A stretch of 64,000 bases of DNA from an uncultured Clostridia bacterium (GTDB taxonomy: Bacteria > Bacillota > Clostridia > Christensenellales > Aristaeellaceae): NCBI GenBank assembly GCA_937886445.1, contig CALGBY010000048.1, positions 1-64,000 of the forward strand, read 5' to 3'. Each line of letters starts with the position of its first letter. Positions within the stretch are counted from its first letter, which is position 1. The position numbers and the translations under genes are program-made. The notes under the pieces were generated by a model. It was given only the letters and a program-made list of their open reading frames with translations. It ran no database searches and was not told where the DNA came from. Below, piece by piece: positions 55,215 to 63,845 of this stretch.

Positions 55215-55290
55215 TGGCACCCCCGATGGGACTCGGACCCATGTTTCCGCCTTGAGAGGGCGGCGTCCTAGACCGCTAGACAACGGAGGC
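55215..55290 (-). tRNA. tRNA-Glu (CTC anticodon)
   Basis: A cloverleaf of 76 bases folds on the minus strand. Acceptor arm pairs GCCTCCG with CGGGGGT (two G-U pairs), D-arm GTCTAGCGGTCTAGGAC typical of tRNA-Glu, anticodon loop CTCTCAA (anticodon CTC), T-arm and encoded CCA. Confidence 0.93.
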
Positions 55291-55294
55291 AAAA

Positions 55295-55368
55295 TGGCTG
55301 GGGAACAAGGATTTGAACCTTGACTATACGAGTCAGAGTCGCAGGTGCTGCCGTTACACCATTCCCCA
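55295..55368 (-). tRNA. tRNA-Gln (CTG anticodon)
   Basis: A 74-base cloverleaf on the minus strand. Acceptor TGGGGAA with TTCCCCA, anticodon loop CTCTGAC (anticodon CTG), T-arm and encoded GCCA. It is 4 bp from tRNA-Glu and shares its promoter. Confidence 0.93.
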
Positions 55369-55394
55369 ACACAGCAGTCTTGACTGCGAGAGAT

Positions 55395-55423
55395 ATTATA
55401 CTAAATGTATGCCGTGCTGTCAA
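55395..55423 (-). promoter_or_regulatory. Promoter of the tRNA pair
   Basis: On the minus strand TTGACA (55418-55423), 17 bp and TATAAT (55395-55400), a perfect consensus. Confidence 0.95.
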
Positions 55424-55484
55424 GTGGTTTTGAAAAATTTTTTTCATGCTTTCCGCTATCCGCGTGAGCATCCGTCATAAACCG

Positions 55485-55532
55485 AAAAAAGCGGCGGCGA
55501 CGCGGGAAGATCTCTCCCCCGCGCCGCCGCCG
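55485..55532 (-). terminator. Terminator after leucine dehydrogenase
   Basis: A long GC-rich hairpin (GCGGCGGCG ... CGCCGCCGC arms) is followed on the minus strand by TTTTTT. Confidence 0.9.
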
Positions 55533-55560
55533 TAAAGCGTTATTTCAGCTTTGTGTCTGA

Positions 55561-56598
55561 TCACAGACCGTTGCGGATGCGTTCCTCGGCAAAGCGCTGC
55601 GCGATCACGCCCTCGGGCTCGCCGGTGGAGCGGGATTCTTCAAGGATGCCGTACACGGTGTTGTAGATATTGTGTACCTGCTTGAGCACATTCTCCTTGT
55701 CATAGGTGGTGAAGGCTTCCTGACCGGCATTGATAACGCCGCCGCCGTTGATGATAAAGTCGGGAGCGTATACGATGCCCTTCTTTTTCAGCTGGATGCC
55801 GCACTCGTCATCCAGGATCACATTGTTGGCACCGCCGGCGATCGCACGGCACCGGAACTGGGGAAGCGTATCATAGTTGACCACGGCACCCAGCGCGCAG
55901 GGAGCGAAGATATCGCACTTCTGGCTGTAGATCTCGGAGGCGGGCACTTCGACCGCGCCGAATTTTTCAACAGCTTCCTTCATCTTTTCCCTGTTTTTAT
56001 TGTTGCACACGATCAGCTTCGCGCCGGCGTCATGCAGCTTTCCGGCCAGATCGAAGCCGACCTTGCCCAGGCCCTGTACGGCGATCGTCATGCCGCTCAG
56101 GTCATCGGAGCCGTTCAGGAACTTCGCGGTGGCGCGGATACCGTCAAACACACCGATCGCGGTCATGGGAGAGGGGTCTCCGGATACATTCGCGCGGCCC
56201 ACGACATACTTGGTCTTGCGCAGCATGATGTCGGCATCGTGGGTATCGGTATTGACATCCTCAGCGGTAAGGTAGCGTCCCTGCAGGGAATCCACAGCCT
56301 CGCCGTAGGCTTCGAAAAGCGCGTCGGTCTTCTGGGAAGGATCGGCAATGATGACGCCTTTGCCGCCGCCGATGGGCATACCGGCAGCAGCGTTCTTGAA
56401 GCTCATGCCGCGGGAAAGACGAAGCACATCAAACAGGGCTTCCTCCTCGCTCGCGTAGGGCCACAGGCGGCAGCCGCCCAGGGCCGGTCCGAGCTTTGTG
56501 CTGTGGATGGCAATGATGCATTTCAGGCCGGCTTTTTCATTGTTGAAGAAAGCCACTTCCTCGTGTCCGTACTCACGGATCATCTGCAGAGAATTCAT
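55561..56598 (-). CDS. Leucine/branched-chain amino acid dehydrogenase
   Basis: This 345-residue Glu/Leu/Phe/Val dehydrogenase oxidatively deaminates branched-chain amino acids to 2-oxoacids with NAD+. The catalytic lysine is in MPIGGGKG (Lys80), Lys68 is in MSFKNAAAG and the Asp is in AEDVN (Asp114). GLGKVG is the NAD-binding glycine motif. It is last in the operon and supplies 2-oxoacids to the oxidoreductase upstream. AAGGAGGAAAAAAC is the ribosome binding site. Confidence 0.94.
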   Translation of the reverse strand: MNSLQMIREYGHEEVAFFNNEKAGLKCIIAIHSTKLGPALGGCRLWPYASEEEALFDVLRLSRGMSFKNAAAGMPIGGGKGVIIADPSQKTDALFEAYGEAVDSLQGRYLTAEDVNTDTHDADIMLRKTKYVVGRANVSGDPSPMTAIGVFDGIRATAKFLNGSDDLSGMTIAVQGLGKVGFDLAGKLHDAGAKLIVCNNKNREKMKEAVEKFGAVEVPASEIYSQKCDIFAPCALGAVVNYDTLPQFRCRAIAGGANNVILDDECGIQLKKKGIVYAPDFIINGGGVINAGQEAFTTYDKENVLKQVHNIYNTVYGILEESRSTGEPEGVIAQRFAEERIRNGL

Positions 56599-56646
56599 GT
56601 TTTTTCCTCCTTCAATATATGTTGAAATTATGGGAACGCAATAAGT

Positions 56647-59136
56647 TCACAGCCCGAGCTTTGCCTTCAGATCCTCACGGATCCTGTATTTCAGGATCTT
56701 TCCCGCCGCGTTCATCGGAAAGCTGTCCACAAACAGGATGTATCTGGGGATCTTGTGCCGGGCCAGATTTTCGCTCATATACCGCCGCATCTCCTCCTCG
56801 GTAAGGAGCATGCCCTCCTTGGGGATGATACAGGCAGCCACCTCTTCCCCGTACCTTTCATCGGGCACGCCCACCACCTGCACATCGCTTACGGCGGGAT
56901 GTGAGTAGATGAATTCCTCAAGCTCCTTGGGATAGATGTTTTCACCGCCGCGGATGATCATATCCTTCAGCCTGCCGGTGATACGGAAGTTTCCGTCGGG
57001 CGTACGGCACGCCAGGTCTCCGGTGTGCAGCCAGCCCTCCGCGTCTATCGCCTCGGCTGTGGCCCTGGGCATTTTGTAGTAGCCCTTCATTACATTATAG
57101 CCCCGGGCCAGAAACTCCCCGTTCACATTATCGGGGCATTCCTCGCCGGTCTCGGGATCCACGATACGGCACTCGATCTCGGGAAGAGGATGTCCCACCG
57201 TGCCCACACGCACCTCCAGCGGATCATCCGTGGAGCTCATGGTGCAGCCGGGAGAAGCCTCTGTCTGGCCGTACACGATGGTGATCTCCCGCATATGCAT
57301 CTTTTCCTGCACATCGCGCATCGTCTGAATGGGGCAGGGACTGCCGGCCATGATACCGGTGCGCATATGGGAGAAATCCGTTTTCGGAAAATCCGGATGC
57401 TCAAGCAGCGTGATGAACATCGTGGGAACACCGTGGAAGGCCGTGATCCGTTCCCGGCCGATACAGGCCAGAGCAGGCTTGGGAGAAAAATAAGGAAGCG
57501 GATACAGCGAAGCAGCGTGCGTCATGGCTGCTGTCATGGCTAGCACCATGCCGAAGCAATGGAACATGGGCACCTGGATCATCATGCGGTCCGCCGTGGA
57601 AAGATCCATCCTGTCGCCGATGCACTTGCCGTTGTTCACAATGTTGTGATGCGTCAGCATCACGCCCTTGGGAAAGCCGGTGGTGCCCGAGGTGTACTGC
57701 ATATTGCACACATCGTCCGGGCTGACGGCCTCCGCCATGCGCAGGATCTGCTCCCGCGTTACGGTATCCGCGCGTTCAAGCGCTTCCTCCCAGGTAAGGC
57801 AGCCCTTCATGCGGAAGCCCACGGTGATCATGTTTCTCAGGAACGGCAGTCTGGCGGAATGCAGCGGTTCTCCCGGCACCGTTTTCGAAAGCTCCGGGCA
57901 CAGCTCCGCCATGATCTCCCCGTACCTTGTATCCTTCGCGCCCTCGGTCATGATCAGGGTGTGGGTGTCGGACTGGCGCAGCAAGTATTCGATCTCCGCG
58001 CTTCGATACGCGGTATTTACGCTCACCAGCACCGCTCCCAGCTTCACTGTAGCCCAGAACGCGATATACCATTGCGGCACATTGGCGGCCCACACCGCCA
58101 CATGAGACCCCGCCTTTACGCCCAGCGCCACAAGAGCGCGGGCAAATTCATCCACATCGTCACGGAACTCGGCATAGGTACGGGTGTAGTTCAGCGTGGT
58201 GTAGCGGAAAGCCGTCTGATCGGGAAATTCCCGCACCACTCTGTCCAGCACCTCCGAAAAGGTCAGGTCGATCAGCAGATCCTTTTTCCAGATGAATTCT
58301 CCGGTATGCGCCCTGTTGTGATAATGGGTGTGTTCTCTCAGGGAGGGATCGGAAAACTGGTTCATGAAGCTGACATAATGGGAAAAAATGATCTCCATAT
58401 CATCCAGCTCGGGGCACCAGGAAGGATCCCACACGAGAGAAAGGAAGCCGTCATAGTTTACGGAGCGCAGTGCCAGCATCACCTGATCTATGGGCACCTC
58501 GCCTTCTCCCGTCAGCTGCATGCGCACTTCCCCGTCTTCCTTCCGGGCATCACACACATGCACATGGCGTATAAAGGCGCCCAGGTTCTTTACCACTTCC
58601 TCCGGCGCTTCCCCTTTCAGGAACCAGGCGTCCTTCACATTCCAGAGCGCGCCGAGCCGGTCGTCCGCAAAGCGGTTCAGTGTTTCGGAAAGCATAGCGG
58701 AATCGGCATATACGCCGCTGGTTTCAAGCAGCAGGGAGATCTGCATCTCCTCCGCCTCAGGAAGCACTCTGCTTATCAGCGCCTCCGTGCGTTCCGCGGC
58801 GTCCTTTCCGGACTTATCCGTCTTCAGACGCAGGCAGGGAATACGCAGCCCGTCCGCCAGCTTCAATCCGTTCCTGATCTCCTCAAGCACTTTTTCCGGT
58901 TCATCCGCCGTATCGCTCAGAATATCAAGGCAGGGAAGCGACAGGTGCTTTTCAAACAGCCTGCGGCGGGTAGCCGGGAGGTTATGCTCGCGCAGGGCGC
59001 TGTCATGCCCCGCGAAGGCCTCCCCTCTGGGGTTATGCAGCTCGATCCCCTGAAAGCCGAGCTCCTCCGCGTTGTTCAGAAAGTCATCGAAGCCGGAGCG
59101 GTGCCACCCTCTGGTGGAAAAACACAGCTTCATCAT
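56647..59136 (-). CDS. TIM-barrel (xylose isomerase-like) fused to acyl-CoA synthetase
   Basis: This 829-residue protein has two parts. Residues about 1-265 are a sugar phosphate isomerase/epimerase-type TIM barrel (MKLCFSTRGWHRSGFDDFL, GFQGIELHNPRG, IRHVHVCDAR). Residues about 280-829 are an AMP-binding ligase with YTSGTTGFPKG (starting at Tyr481), IVYGQTEASPG, WLHTGDL, GRLKDMIIRGGENIYP and the catalytic Lys near NAAGKILKY. The ligase would activate a carboxylate to its CoA ester via acyl-AMP. It follows the LeuA-like gene without a gap. The fusion is unusual. Confidence 0.85.
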   Translation of the reverse strand: MMKLCFSTRGWHRSGFDDFLNNAEELGFQGIELHNPRGEAFAGHDSALREHNLPATRRRLFEKHLSLPCLDILSDTADEPEKVLEEIRNGLKLADGLRIPCLRLKTDKSGKDAAERTEALISRVLPEAEEMQISLLLETSGVYADSAMLSETLNRFADDRLGALWNVKDAWFLKGEAPEEVVKNLGAFIRHVHVCDARKEDGEVRMQLTGEGEVPIDQVMLALRSVNYDGFLSLVWDPSWCPELDDMEIIFSHYVSFMNQFSDPSLREHTHYHNRAHTGEFIWKKDLLIDLTFSEVLDRVVREFPDQTAFRYTTLNYTRTYAEFRDDVDEFARALVALGVKAGSHVAVWAANVPQWYIAFWATVKLGAVLVSVNTAYRSAEIEYLLRQSDTHTLIMTEGAKDTRYGEIMAELCPELSKTVPGEPLHSARLPFLRNMITVGFRMKGCLTWEEALERADTVTREQILRMAEAVSPDDVCNMQYTSGTTGFPKGVMLTHHNIVNNGKCIGDRMDLSTADRMMIQVPMFHCFGMVLAMTAAMTHAASLYPLPYFSPKPALACIGRERITAFHGVPTMFITLLEHPDFPKTDFSHMRTGIMAGSPCPIQTMRDVQEKMHMREITIVYGQTEASPGCTMSSTDDPLEVRVGTVGHPLPEIECRIVDPETGEECPDNVNGEFLARGYNVMKGYYKMPRATAEAIDAEGWLHTGDLACRTPDGNFRITGRLKDMIIRGGENIYPKELEEFIYSHPAVSDVQVVGVPDERYGEEVAACIIPKEGMLLTEEEMRRYMSENLARHKIPRYILFVDSFPMNAAGKILKYRIREDLKAKLGL

Positions 59137-60509
59137 CAGGCCTCCTCAAACGCGATCTTGTTGGCCGCGGCAAGGTAAGCAAGTATCCCGGCCCCGATGA
59201 TATCGGTGGAAACGCCCTTGCCGGAGTACAGCCTGCCGCCGTACCGCAGCCTCACGACAGCGGAGCCTACGGCTTCCTTGCCCTCAGTCACCGCCTGGAT
59301 GCGAAAATCATCCAGCTCGCAGTGCAGGCCGATGATCTGCTCCATCGCGCGGAAGGCCGCGTCGATCGGGCCGTCTCCCAGGCAGATGCCCTGAAGAGAC
59401 TGTTCTCCCTTTTTCAGCGTCACCTGGGCACTGGAGGAGATCATATTGCCGTTGTTGATAATATAGTTTTCAAGCGTATAGGTGGGCGGTACCTGAAGCG
59501 CTACCGAGGCCACCAGCGCGTCCAGCGCGCGGGCTCCCATTTCCTGCTTTCCGGCCACCTTGCCAAACTCGGCAAACACCTTGTCCTGGTCTTCTTCGCT
59601 CAAATCGTAGCCCAGACGGAACACGGCGCCCAGCACGGCTTCACGGTCATCCGAGCCGTTCAGGCGGATATCCCCGGCGTCCGCTTCCTCCGCGGGCGAG
59701 GCAGTCTGCTCCGAACCGCCGGAGAGCCACAGGATCTGTCTTGAGATGCGGTGAAGCTCCGTATCCCGCAGCCCGGCATAAAGCCCGAGGCGGCTGCCCT
59801 GGTTTCTCAGCACACCGGCAAGCGTTTCAAGCGGTACCGTATCGCCGTTCACGGAAGCCTTAACGGCCTTCGCGCCGCTTTGCGCAGCCAGTACGGCGGA
59901 AGCCAGCGCCATGCCGGAGCCGTTCTCGCAGCATACGCCCAGCTCCGTACCGGTCTCATCACACAGTTCCTTCACAAAGCAGGCAAACTCATCGGGCATC
60001 AGCTCGGAGGCGCTGTCACACACGCTCAGCGAGGTGGCTCCCGCCTTCAGGGCGGTCATCAGGGCTTCCGTCAGAAAATCCCTTTCGGCACGCGTCGCGT
60101 CCACGGCGCAGAATTCCACCTGCGCGCACAATTCTCTGGCCTTCGCCACTGCCGCTGCGATCCATTCCAGCATTTTCGCCGGCTTTTTGCCGCAGCGGTA
60201 TTCCATCAAAGCGGGTGAAACAGGCAGCTCGATGCGGATCACGGGATATTTGGCACGGTTCAGCGCGGCAGCCGCGTTCGCGATGCTCTCCGCCGTGCTG
60301 CCGGCGGCAACGCTGATGGCCGCCTTTTTCACAAAGGCGGACAGCGTGCGCACAAGAAGCATATCCGAGGGCAGCTCCGCGATCTCGGGCAGCTCAATAG
60401 CATCCACACAGAGGCGTTCCAGCTGCCGGGCGATCTCCAGCTTTTCCTTGAAGCTGAAACGGTGTCCTGTGCGGCAAAGGGTGGTATCCGAAATGCTGAT
60501 CTGTTTCAT
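59136..60509 (-). CDS. LeuA (2-isopropylmalate synthase)-like protein lacking the metal site
   Basis: This 457-residue protein has an HMGL-type TIM barrel, and a C-terminal LeuA dimerisation/regulatory domain (QVTLKKGEQSLQGICLGDGPIDAAFRAMEQIIG, SAVVRLRYGGRLYSGKGVSTDIIGA). The catalytic LRDGEQ motif is LCRTGHR, the HxH metal motif is CCENG (residues 193-197) and EDATR is VDATR. Normal condensation should fail. It may act as a regulator, bind a 2-oxoacid or have new chemistry. It is shorter than LeuA's usual about 500 residues. 1-base junction with the fusion gene. Confidence 0.82.
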   Translation of the reverse strand: MKQISISDTTLCRTGHRFSFKEKLEIARQLERLCVDAIELPEIAELPSDMLLVRTLSAFVKKAAISVAAGSTAESIANAAAALNRAKYPVIRIELPVSPALMEYRCGKKPAKMLEWIAAAVAKARELCAQVEFCAVDATRAERDFLTEALMTALKAGATSLSVCDSASELMPDEFACFVKELCDETGTELGVCCENGSGMALASAVLAAQSGAKAVKASVNGDTVPLETLAGVLRNQGSRLGLYAGLRDTELHRISRQILWLSGGSEQTASPAEEADAGDIRLNGSDDREAVLGAVFRLGYDLSEEDQDKVFAEFGKVAGKQEMGARALDALVASVALQVPPTYTLENYIINNGNMISSSAQVTLKKGEQSLQGICLGDGPIDAAFRAMEQIIGLHCELDDFRIQAVTEGKEAVGSAVVRLRYGGRLYSGKGVSTDIIGAGILAYLAAANKIAFEEA

Positions 60510-60553
60510 ATCCGTTCATCCTTCCGGTGCAAGCGGTATACTGTACTCACACC

Positions 60554-61087
60554 TTACTGTGCGGAGCCCAGCTCCAGCGCGCGATAATTTACCTGCAGCA
60601 GATCCGCATGGCGTGCGGACACGATCTTGGCAAGCGCCGCGTCCACGCTGTCTTTTCTGAATTCGCCCAGTTCCTTCATCAGTTTGCCCACCAGGATCAT
60701 ATTGGCCAGCGTGGGAAAGCCGTTTTCGGAAGCCAGTGTGGTGGCGGGAACGGCAAACACGCGAACATCGTCCCTGTTCACCTTACGGGTGATCAGCGAG
60801 GAATCCAAAAAGATCATTCCGCCCGGCGCGACGGCGTTTTCATACCGGTCCAGAGAAGGCAGGTTCATGGCGATCAGCACATCGGGGCGGGATACGATGG
60901 GCGAGCCGACGGGCTCGTCTCCCACGATCACGCTGCAGCTGGCCGTACCGCCGCGCATCTCGGGGCCGTAGGAGGGCAGCCAGCTGACCTCCTTATCCTC
61001 GGTAAGGCCCTTATAGGCCAGAAACTTACCGGCAAACAGGATGCCCTGTCCGCCGAAACCGGAAAACAGATATTGGCGGGTGCTCAT
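60554..61087 (-). CDS. 2-oxoacid:ferredoxin oxidoreductase, gamma subunit
   Basis: This 177-residue subunit starts with RQYLFSGFGGQGILFAGKFLAYKGL and SYGPEMRGGTASC, matching the gamma domain of VOR/KOR enzymes. It works with beta, alpha and ferredoxin subunits upstream. Its start overlaps the end of the beta gene by 4 bp. Confidence 0.92.
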   Translation of the reverse strand: MSTRQYLFSGFGGQGILFAGKFLAYKGLTEDKEVSWLPSYGPEMRGGTASCSVIVGDEPVGSPIVSRPDVLIAMNLPSLDRYENAVAPGGMIFLDSSLITRKVNRDDVRVFAVPATTLASENGFPTLANMILVGKLMKELGEFRKDSVDAALAKIVSARHADLLQVNYRALELGSAQ

Positions 61088-61839
61088 GCCTGTCCCTCCT
61101 TTGCGGATCTGTCACGGTAGACACCGAGCGGATAGTAGGGGATCATCGCGTCATCGATCCACTTCAGCGCCGCCTGCGGCGTCATGCCCCAGTTGGTGGG
61201 GCAGGCGGAAAGGACCTCCACCAGAGAGAAGCCCCTGCCCTCGATCTGGTTGCGGAAGGCCTTCAGGATGGCTTTCTTCGCTTCGCGAACGGCCTTTACG
61301 CTGTTCACGGTCACTCTGGCCAGGTATTCGGGGCCTTCAAGCTGGGCAAGCATCTCGCAGATGCGCACAGGATAGCCGCACTGCTTCGGATCGCGTCCGT
61401 AAGGAGAGGTCTGGGTGACCTGTCCGGGCAGCGAGGTAGGCGCCATCTGGCCGCCGGTCATGCCGTAAATGGCGTTATTGATGAAAATAACGGTGATATT
61501 TTCATTGCGCGCCGCGGCATGTACGGTTTCGGCGGTACCGATGGAGGCAAGGTCGCCGTCTCCCTGATAGGTGAATACGATATGGTTATCCGGGTCCGCA
61601 CGCTTAACGCCGGTCGCCACAGCGGGGGCACGGCCGTGAGCGGCCTCGATCATATCGCAGTTGAAATAATCATAAGCCATTACGGAGCAGCCCACCGGCG
61701 CGATGCCGATGGTTTTGCCCTCGATGCCCAGTTCGTCAATGGCCTCGGCCACCAGACGGTGAATGATGCCATGGGTGCATCCGGGGCAGTAATGCAGCGG
61801 CACATCAGTCAATGCATGAGGTTTATCAAAAACGACCAT
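61084..61839 (-). CDS. 2-oxoacid:ferredoxin oxidoreductase, beta (TPP) subunit
   Basis: This 251-residue thiamine diphosphate subunit starts at 61839 (GGAGGG upstream). Features: HYCPGCTHGIIH near the start, PVGCSVMAYDYFNCD, TPP motif GDGDLASIG ... NENITVIFINNAIYGMTGGQ. It decarboxylates 2-oxoacids and passes electrons to the iron-sulfur subunit. Confidence 0.94.
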   Translation of the reverse strand: MVVFDKPHALTDVPLHYCPGCTHGIIHRLVAEAIDELGIEGKTIGIAPVGCSVMAYDYFNCDMIEAAHGRAPAVATGVKRADPDNHIVFTYQGDGDLASIGTAETVHAAARNENITVIFINNAIYGMTGGQMAPTSLPGQVTQTSPYGRDPKQCGYPVRICEMLAQLEGPEYLARVTVNSVKAVREAKKAILKAFRNQIEGRGFSLVEVLSACPTNWGMTPQAALKWIDDAMIPYYPLGVYRDRSAKEGQA

Positions 61840-61840
61840 C

Positions 61841-62905
61841 TTATTTTCCCTCCGTTTCCGCAAGCTTCCGGATGGCTTCCAGCACCTGTTCCGGAGACGG
61901 GATCATACCGCCGGTCCTGTTGCACAGCACTACGGGACGGCTGCATTCGCTGGCCAGACGCACATCCTCGATCATCTGACCCATGGAGAGCTCCACGTCC
62001 ACGAAGCCCTTTACATGCTCCGCCGCTTTCCTGAAGGGAGCCTTCGGGAAGGGCCACAGGGTGATGGGACGGATCATACCGGCCCTGATGCCTTCTTTGC
62101 GTGCCTGAAGCACCGCGTTGCGGGATACTCTCGCGGCAATGCCGAAGGCAGCCACGCAGATATCGGCATCCTCCGTCATGAACTCCTCCCACAGGGTCTC
62201 GTTTTCCTCTACCTGTGCATAGCGTTCATAGCGTTCAAAATTGGTCTTTTCCAGCTGTTCCGGTGAAAGATACAGCGAATTGATGATATTATGAGGCCGT
62301 TTCATACCGGTACCGACAGCGGCCCAGGGCTTTTCGGGCGCGGGATTGATCTTCAGGTCCAGAGAGACCGGCTCCATCATTTGCCCGATGGTACCGTCCG
62401 CCAGGATCATGGAGGTCATGCGGTACTGATCGGCCAGCTCAAAGCCCTTCACGGTCAGCTCCGCCATTTCCTGCACAGAAGCGGGGGCCAACACGATCAT
62501 ATGATAATCTCCGTGTCCGCCGCCGCGTGTGGCCTGGAAATAATCCGACTGGCTGGGCTGGATACCGCCCAGACCGGGGCCTCCGCGCTGCACATTCACC
62601 ACCAGCGCGGGCAGATCCGCACCGGCCAGATAGGAGATCCCCTCCCCCTTCAGGGAGATGCCGGGGCTGGAGGAAGAAGTCATAACGCGCAGTCCCGCGG
62701 AAGAAACGCCGTACACCATGTTGATGGCGGCGATCTCACTTTCCGCCTGCAGGAAGGTACCGCCGATCTTCGGCATACGCTTGGCCATATAGGCCGCGAT
62801 CTCCGTCTGAGGCGTTATGGGATATCCGAAATAGTGACGGCAGCCCGCCAGGATCGCGGCTTCGGCAATCGCCTCGTTGCCTTTCATCAGCACTTTATCA
62901 GCCAT
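61841..62905 (-). CDS. 2-oxoacid:ferredoxin oxidoreductase, alpha subunit
   Basis: This 354-residue subunit starts at 62905 (ATG preferred over GTG 62914). It holds the domain opening ADKVLMKGNEAIAEAAILAG, FGYPITPQTEIA, SSAGLRVMTSSSSPG and SQSDYFQATRGGG. It completes the VOR/KOR core with the subunits around it. Confidence 0.94.
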   Translation of the reverse strand: MADKVLMKGNEAIAEAAILAGCRHYFGYPITPQTEIAAYMAKRMPKIGGTFLQAESEIAAINMVYGVSSAGLRVMTSSSSPGISLKGEGISYLAGADLPALVVNVQRGGPGLGGIQPSQSDYFQATRGGGHGDYHMIVLAPASVQEMAELTVKGFELADQYRMTSMILADGTIGQMMEPVSLDLKINPAPEKPWAAVGTGMKRPHNIINSLYLSPEQLEKTNFERYERYAQVEENETLWEEFMTEDADICVAAFGIAARVSRNAVLQARKEGIRAGMIRPITLWPFPKAPFRKAAEHVKGFVDVELSMGQMIEDVRLASECSRPVVLCNRTGGMIPSPEQVLEAIRKLAETEGK

Positions 62906-62910
62906 GCTTA

Positions 62911-63117
62911 TCACCTCTCAACCTTGATAATGCAGTCCGGACACATGACAGCGCAGCTCGCGCAGCCCACACATTCTTTCTCATCCGTGATCTCCGCGGG
63001 GTGGTGTCCCTTCAGATTGATCTTGTCCGTGGAAAGCCGCAGCAGATGCTTCGGACACGCGTCCACGCACAGGCCGCAGCCCTTGCAGTTATCGGTCCTG
63101 AAAGTCAGTTTCGCCAT
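62911..63117 (-). CDS. Ferredoxin subunit of the 2-oxoacid oxidoreductase (2x4Fe-4S)
   Basis: This 68-residue protein carries two clusters, CKGCGLCVDACPK and CVGCASCAVMCPD. It is the delta subunit of the complex. Overlaps or abuts the alpha gene start. Confidence 0.95.
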   Translation of the reverse strand: MAKLTFRTDNCKGCGLCVDACPKHLLRLSTDKINLKGHHPAEITDEKECVGCASCAVMCPDCIIKVER

Positions 63118-63150
63118 TTTACATCATCCTTTCCCATATAATGGTTATGT

Positions 63151-63810
63151 TTACATGCGAGCCTGCAGATGCAGGGGAAACAGGTTTTCCACCCGGCCGC
63201 GAAGCGCCTCATACAGGGAGCTCTCCACAGCGGTCATACGGAGCGGAAGCCCCGTGAGCCCGGCAGCCTGAGTACCGAATTCCAGAGAGGAAAGCACTGT
63301 TTCCGCAGTGGTCTCACTTCCGAGGTTCGAATTGTTTACAATGCCGGTAAAGGGAATGCCGCAGGCCGCCTCGATCTCACGACGCACCTCCTGTACGGAA
63401 GCGGCATCCGGGGTAAGCGGACGAAAGCGGTTGATCACCAGCAGCATTTCATAATTGTTTTCCTCGCGAATGGCAGGGGCCAGTCTGCCCAGTGCCAGTG
63501 CTCCGCGGTCATCCCCGCCGATATCCAGAATGGCGGAAAGCGAACGGTCATCCGTCAGAGCGTACAGATCCTGCGGCATGGCCGGCAGATCCAGATTGGA
63601 ATTGGCATAGGCGGAGCAGATCAGCCGGATGCCCGCGTGGGCAAAATCCTCCCCCGAATCGCGCGTACGGAAATAGGGGTTCACGATGTCCAGATCCGCC
63701 ACAGCCACCTTTTCCTTCTGTTTTCTCAATTCCATGGCCAGATTGACCGCGAGATTGGTCTTTCCGCTGCCGTAATGGCCGCACAGCAGGGTAAGCCGTT
63801 TGAATTCCAC
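63151..63810 (-). CDS. MinD/ParA-like ATPase
   Basis: This 219-residue nucleotide-binding protein has a P-loop GHYGSGKTNLAVNLA near the N-terminus, DLDIVNPYFRTRD, and a closing ATPase fold. It is a P-loop ATPase of the MinD/NifH-like group, perhaps helping assemble the oxidoreductase metal centres or the synthetase. It lies between the acyl-CoA synthetase and ferredoxin genes, 33 bp upstream of the latter. Confidence 0.85.
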   Translation of the reverse strand: MEFKRLTLLCGHYGSGKTNLAVNLAMELRKQKEKVAVADLDIVNPYFRTRDSGEDFAHAGIRLICSAYANSNLDLPAMPQDLYALTDDRSLSAILDIGGDDRGALALGRLAPAIREENNYEMLLVINRFRPLTPDAASVQEVRREIEAACGIPFTGIVNNSNLGSETTAETVLSSLEFGTQAAGLTGLPLRMTAVESSLYEALRGRVENLFPLHLQARM

Positions 63811-63845
63811 TTCGGGATACCTCCTTTCCGGCCGGTCCGGTCTTA

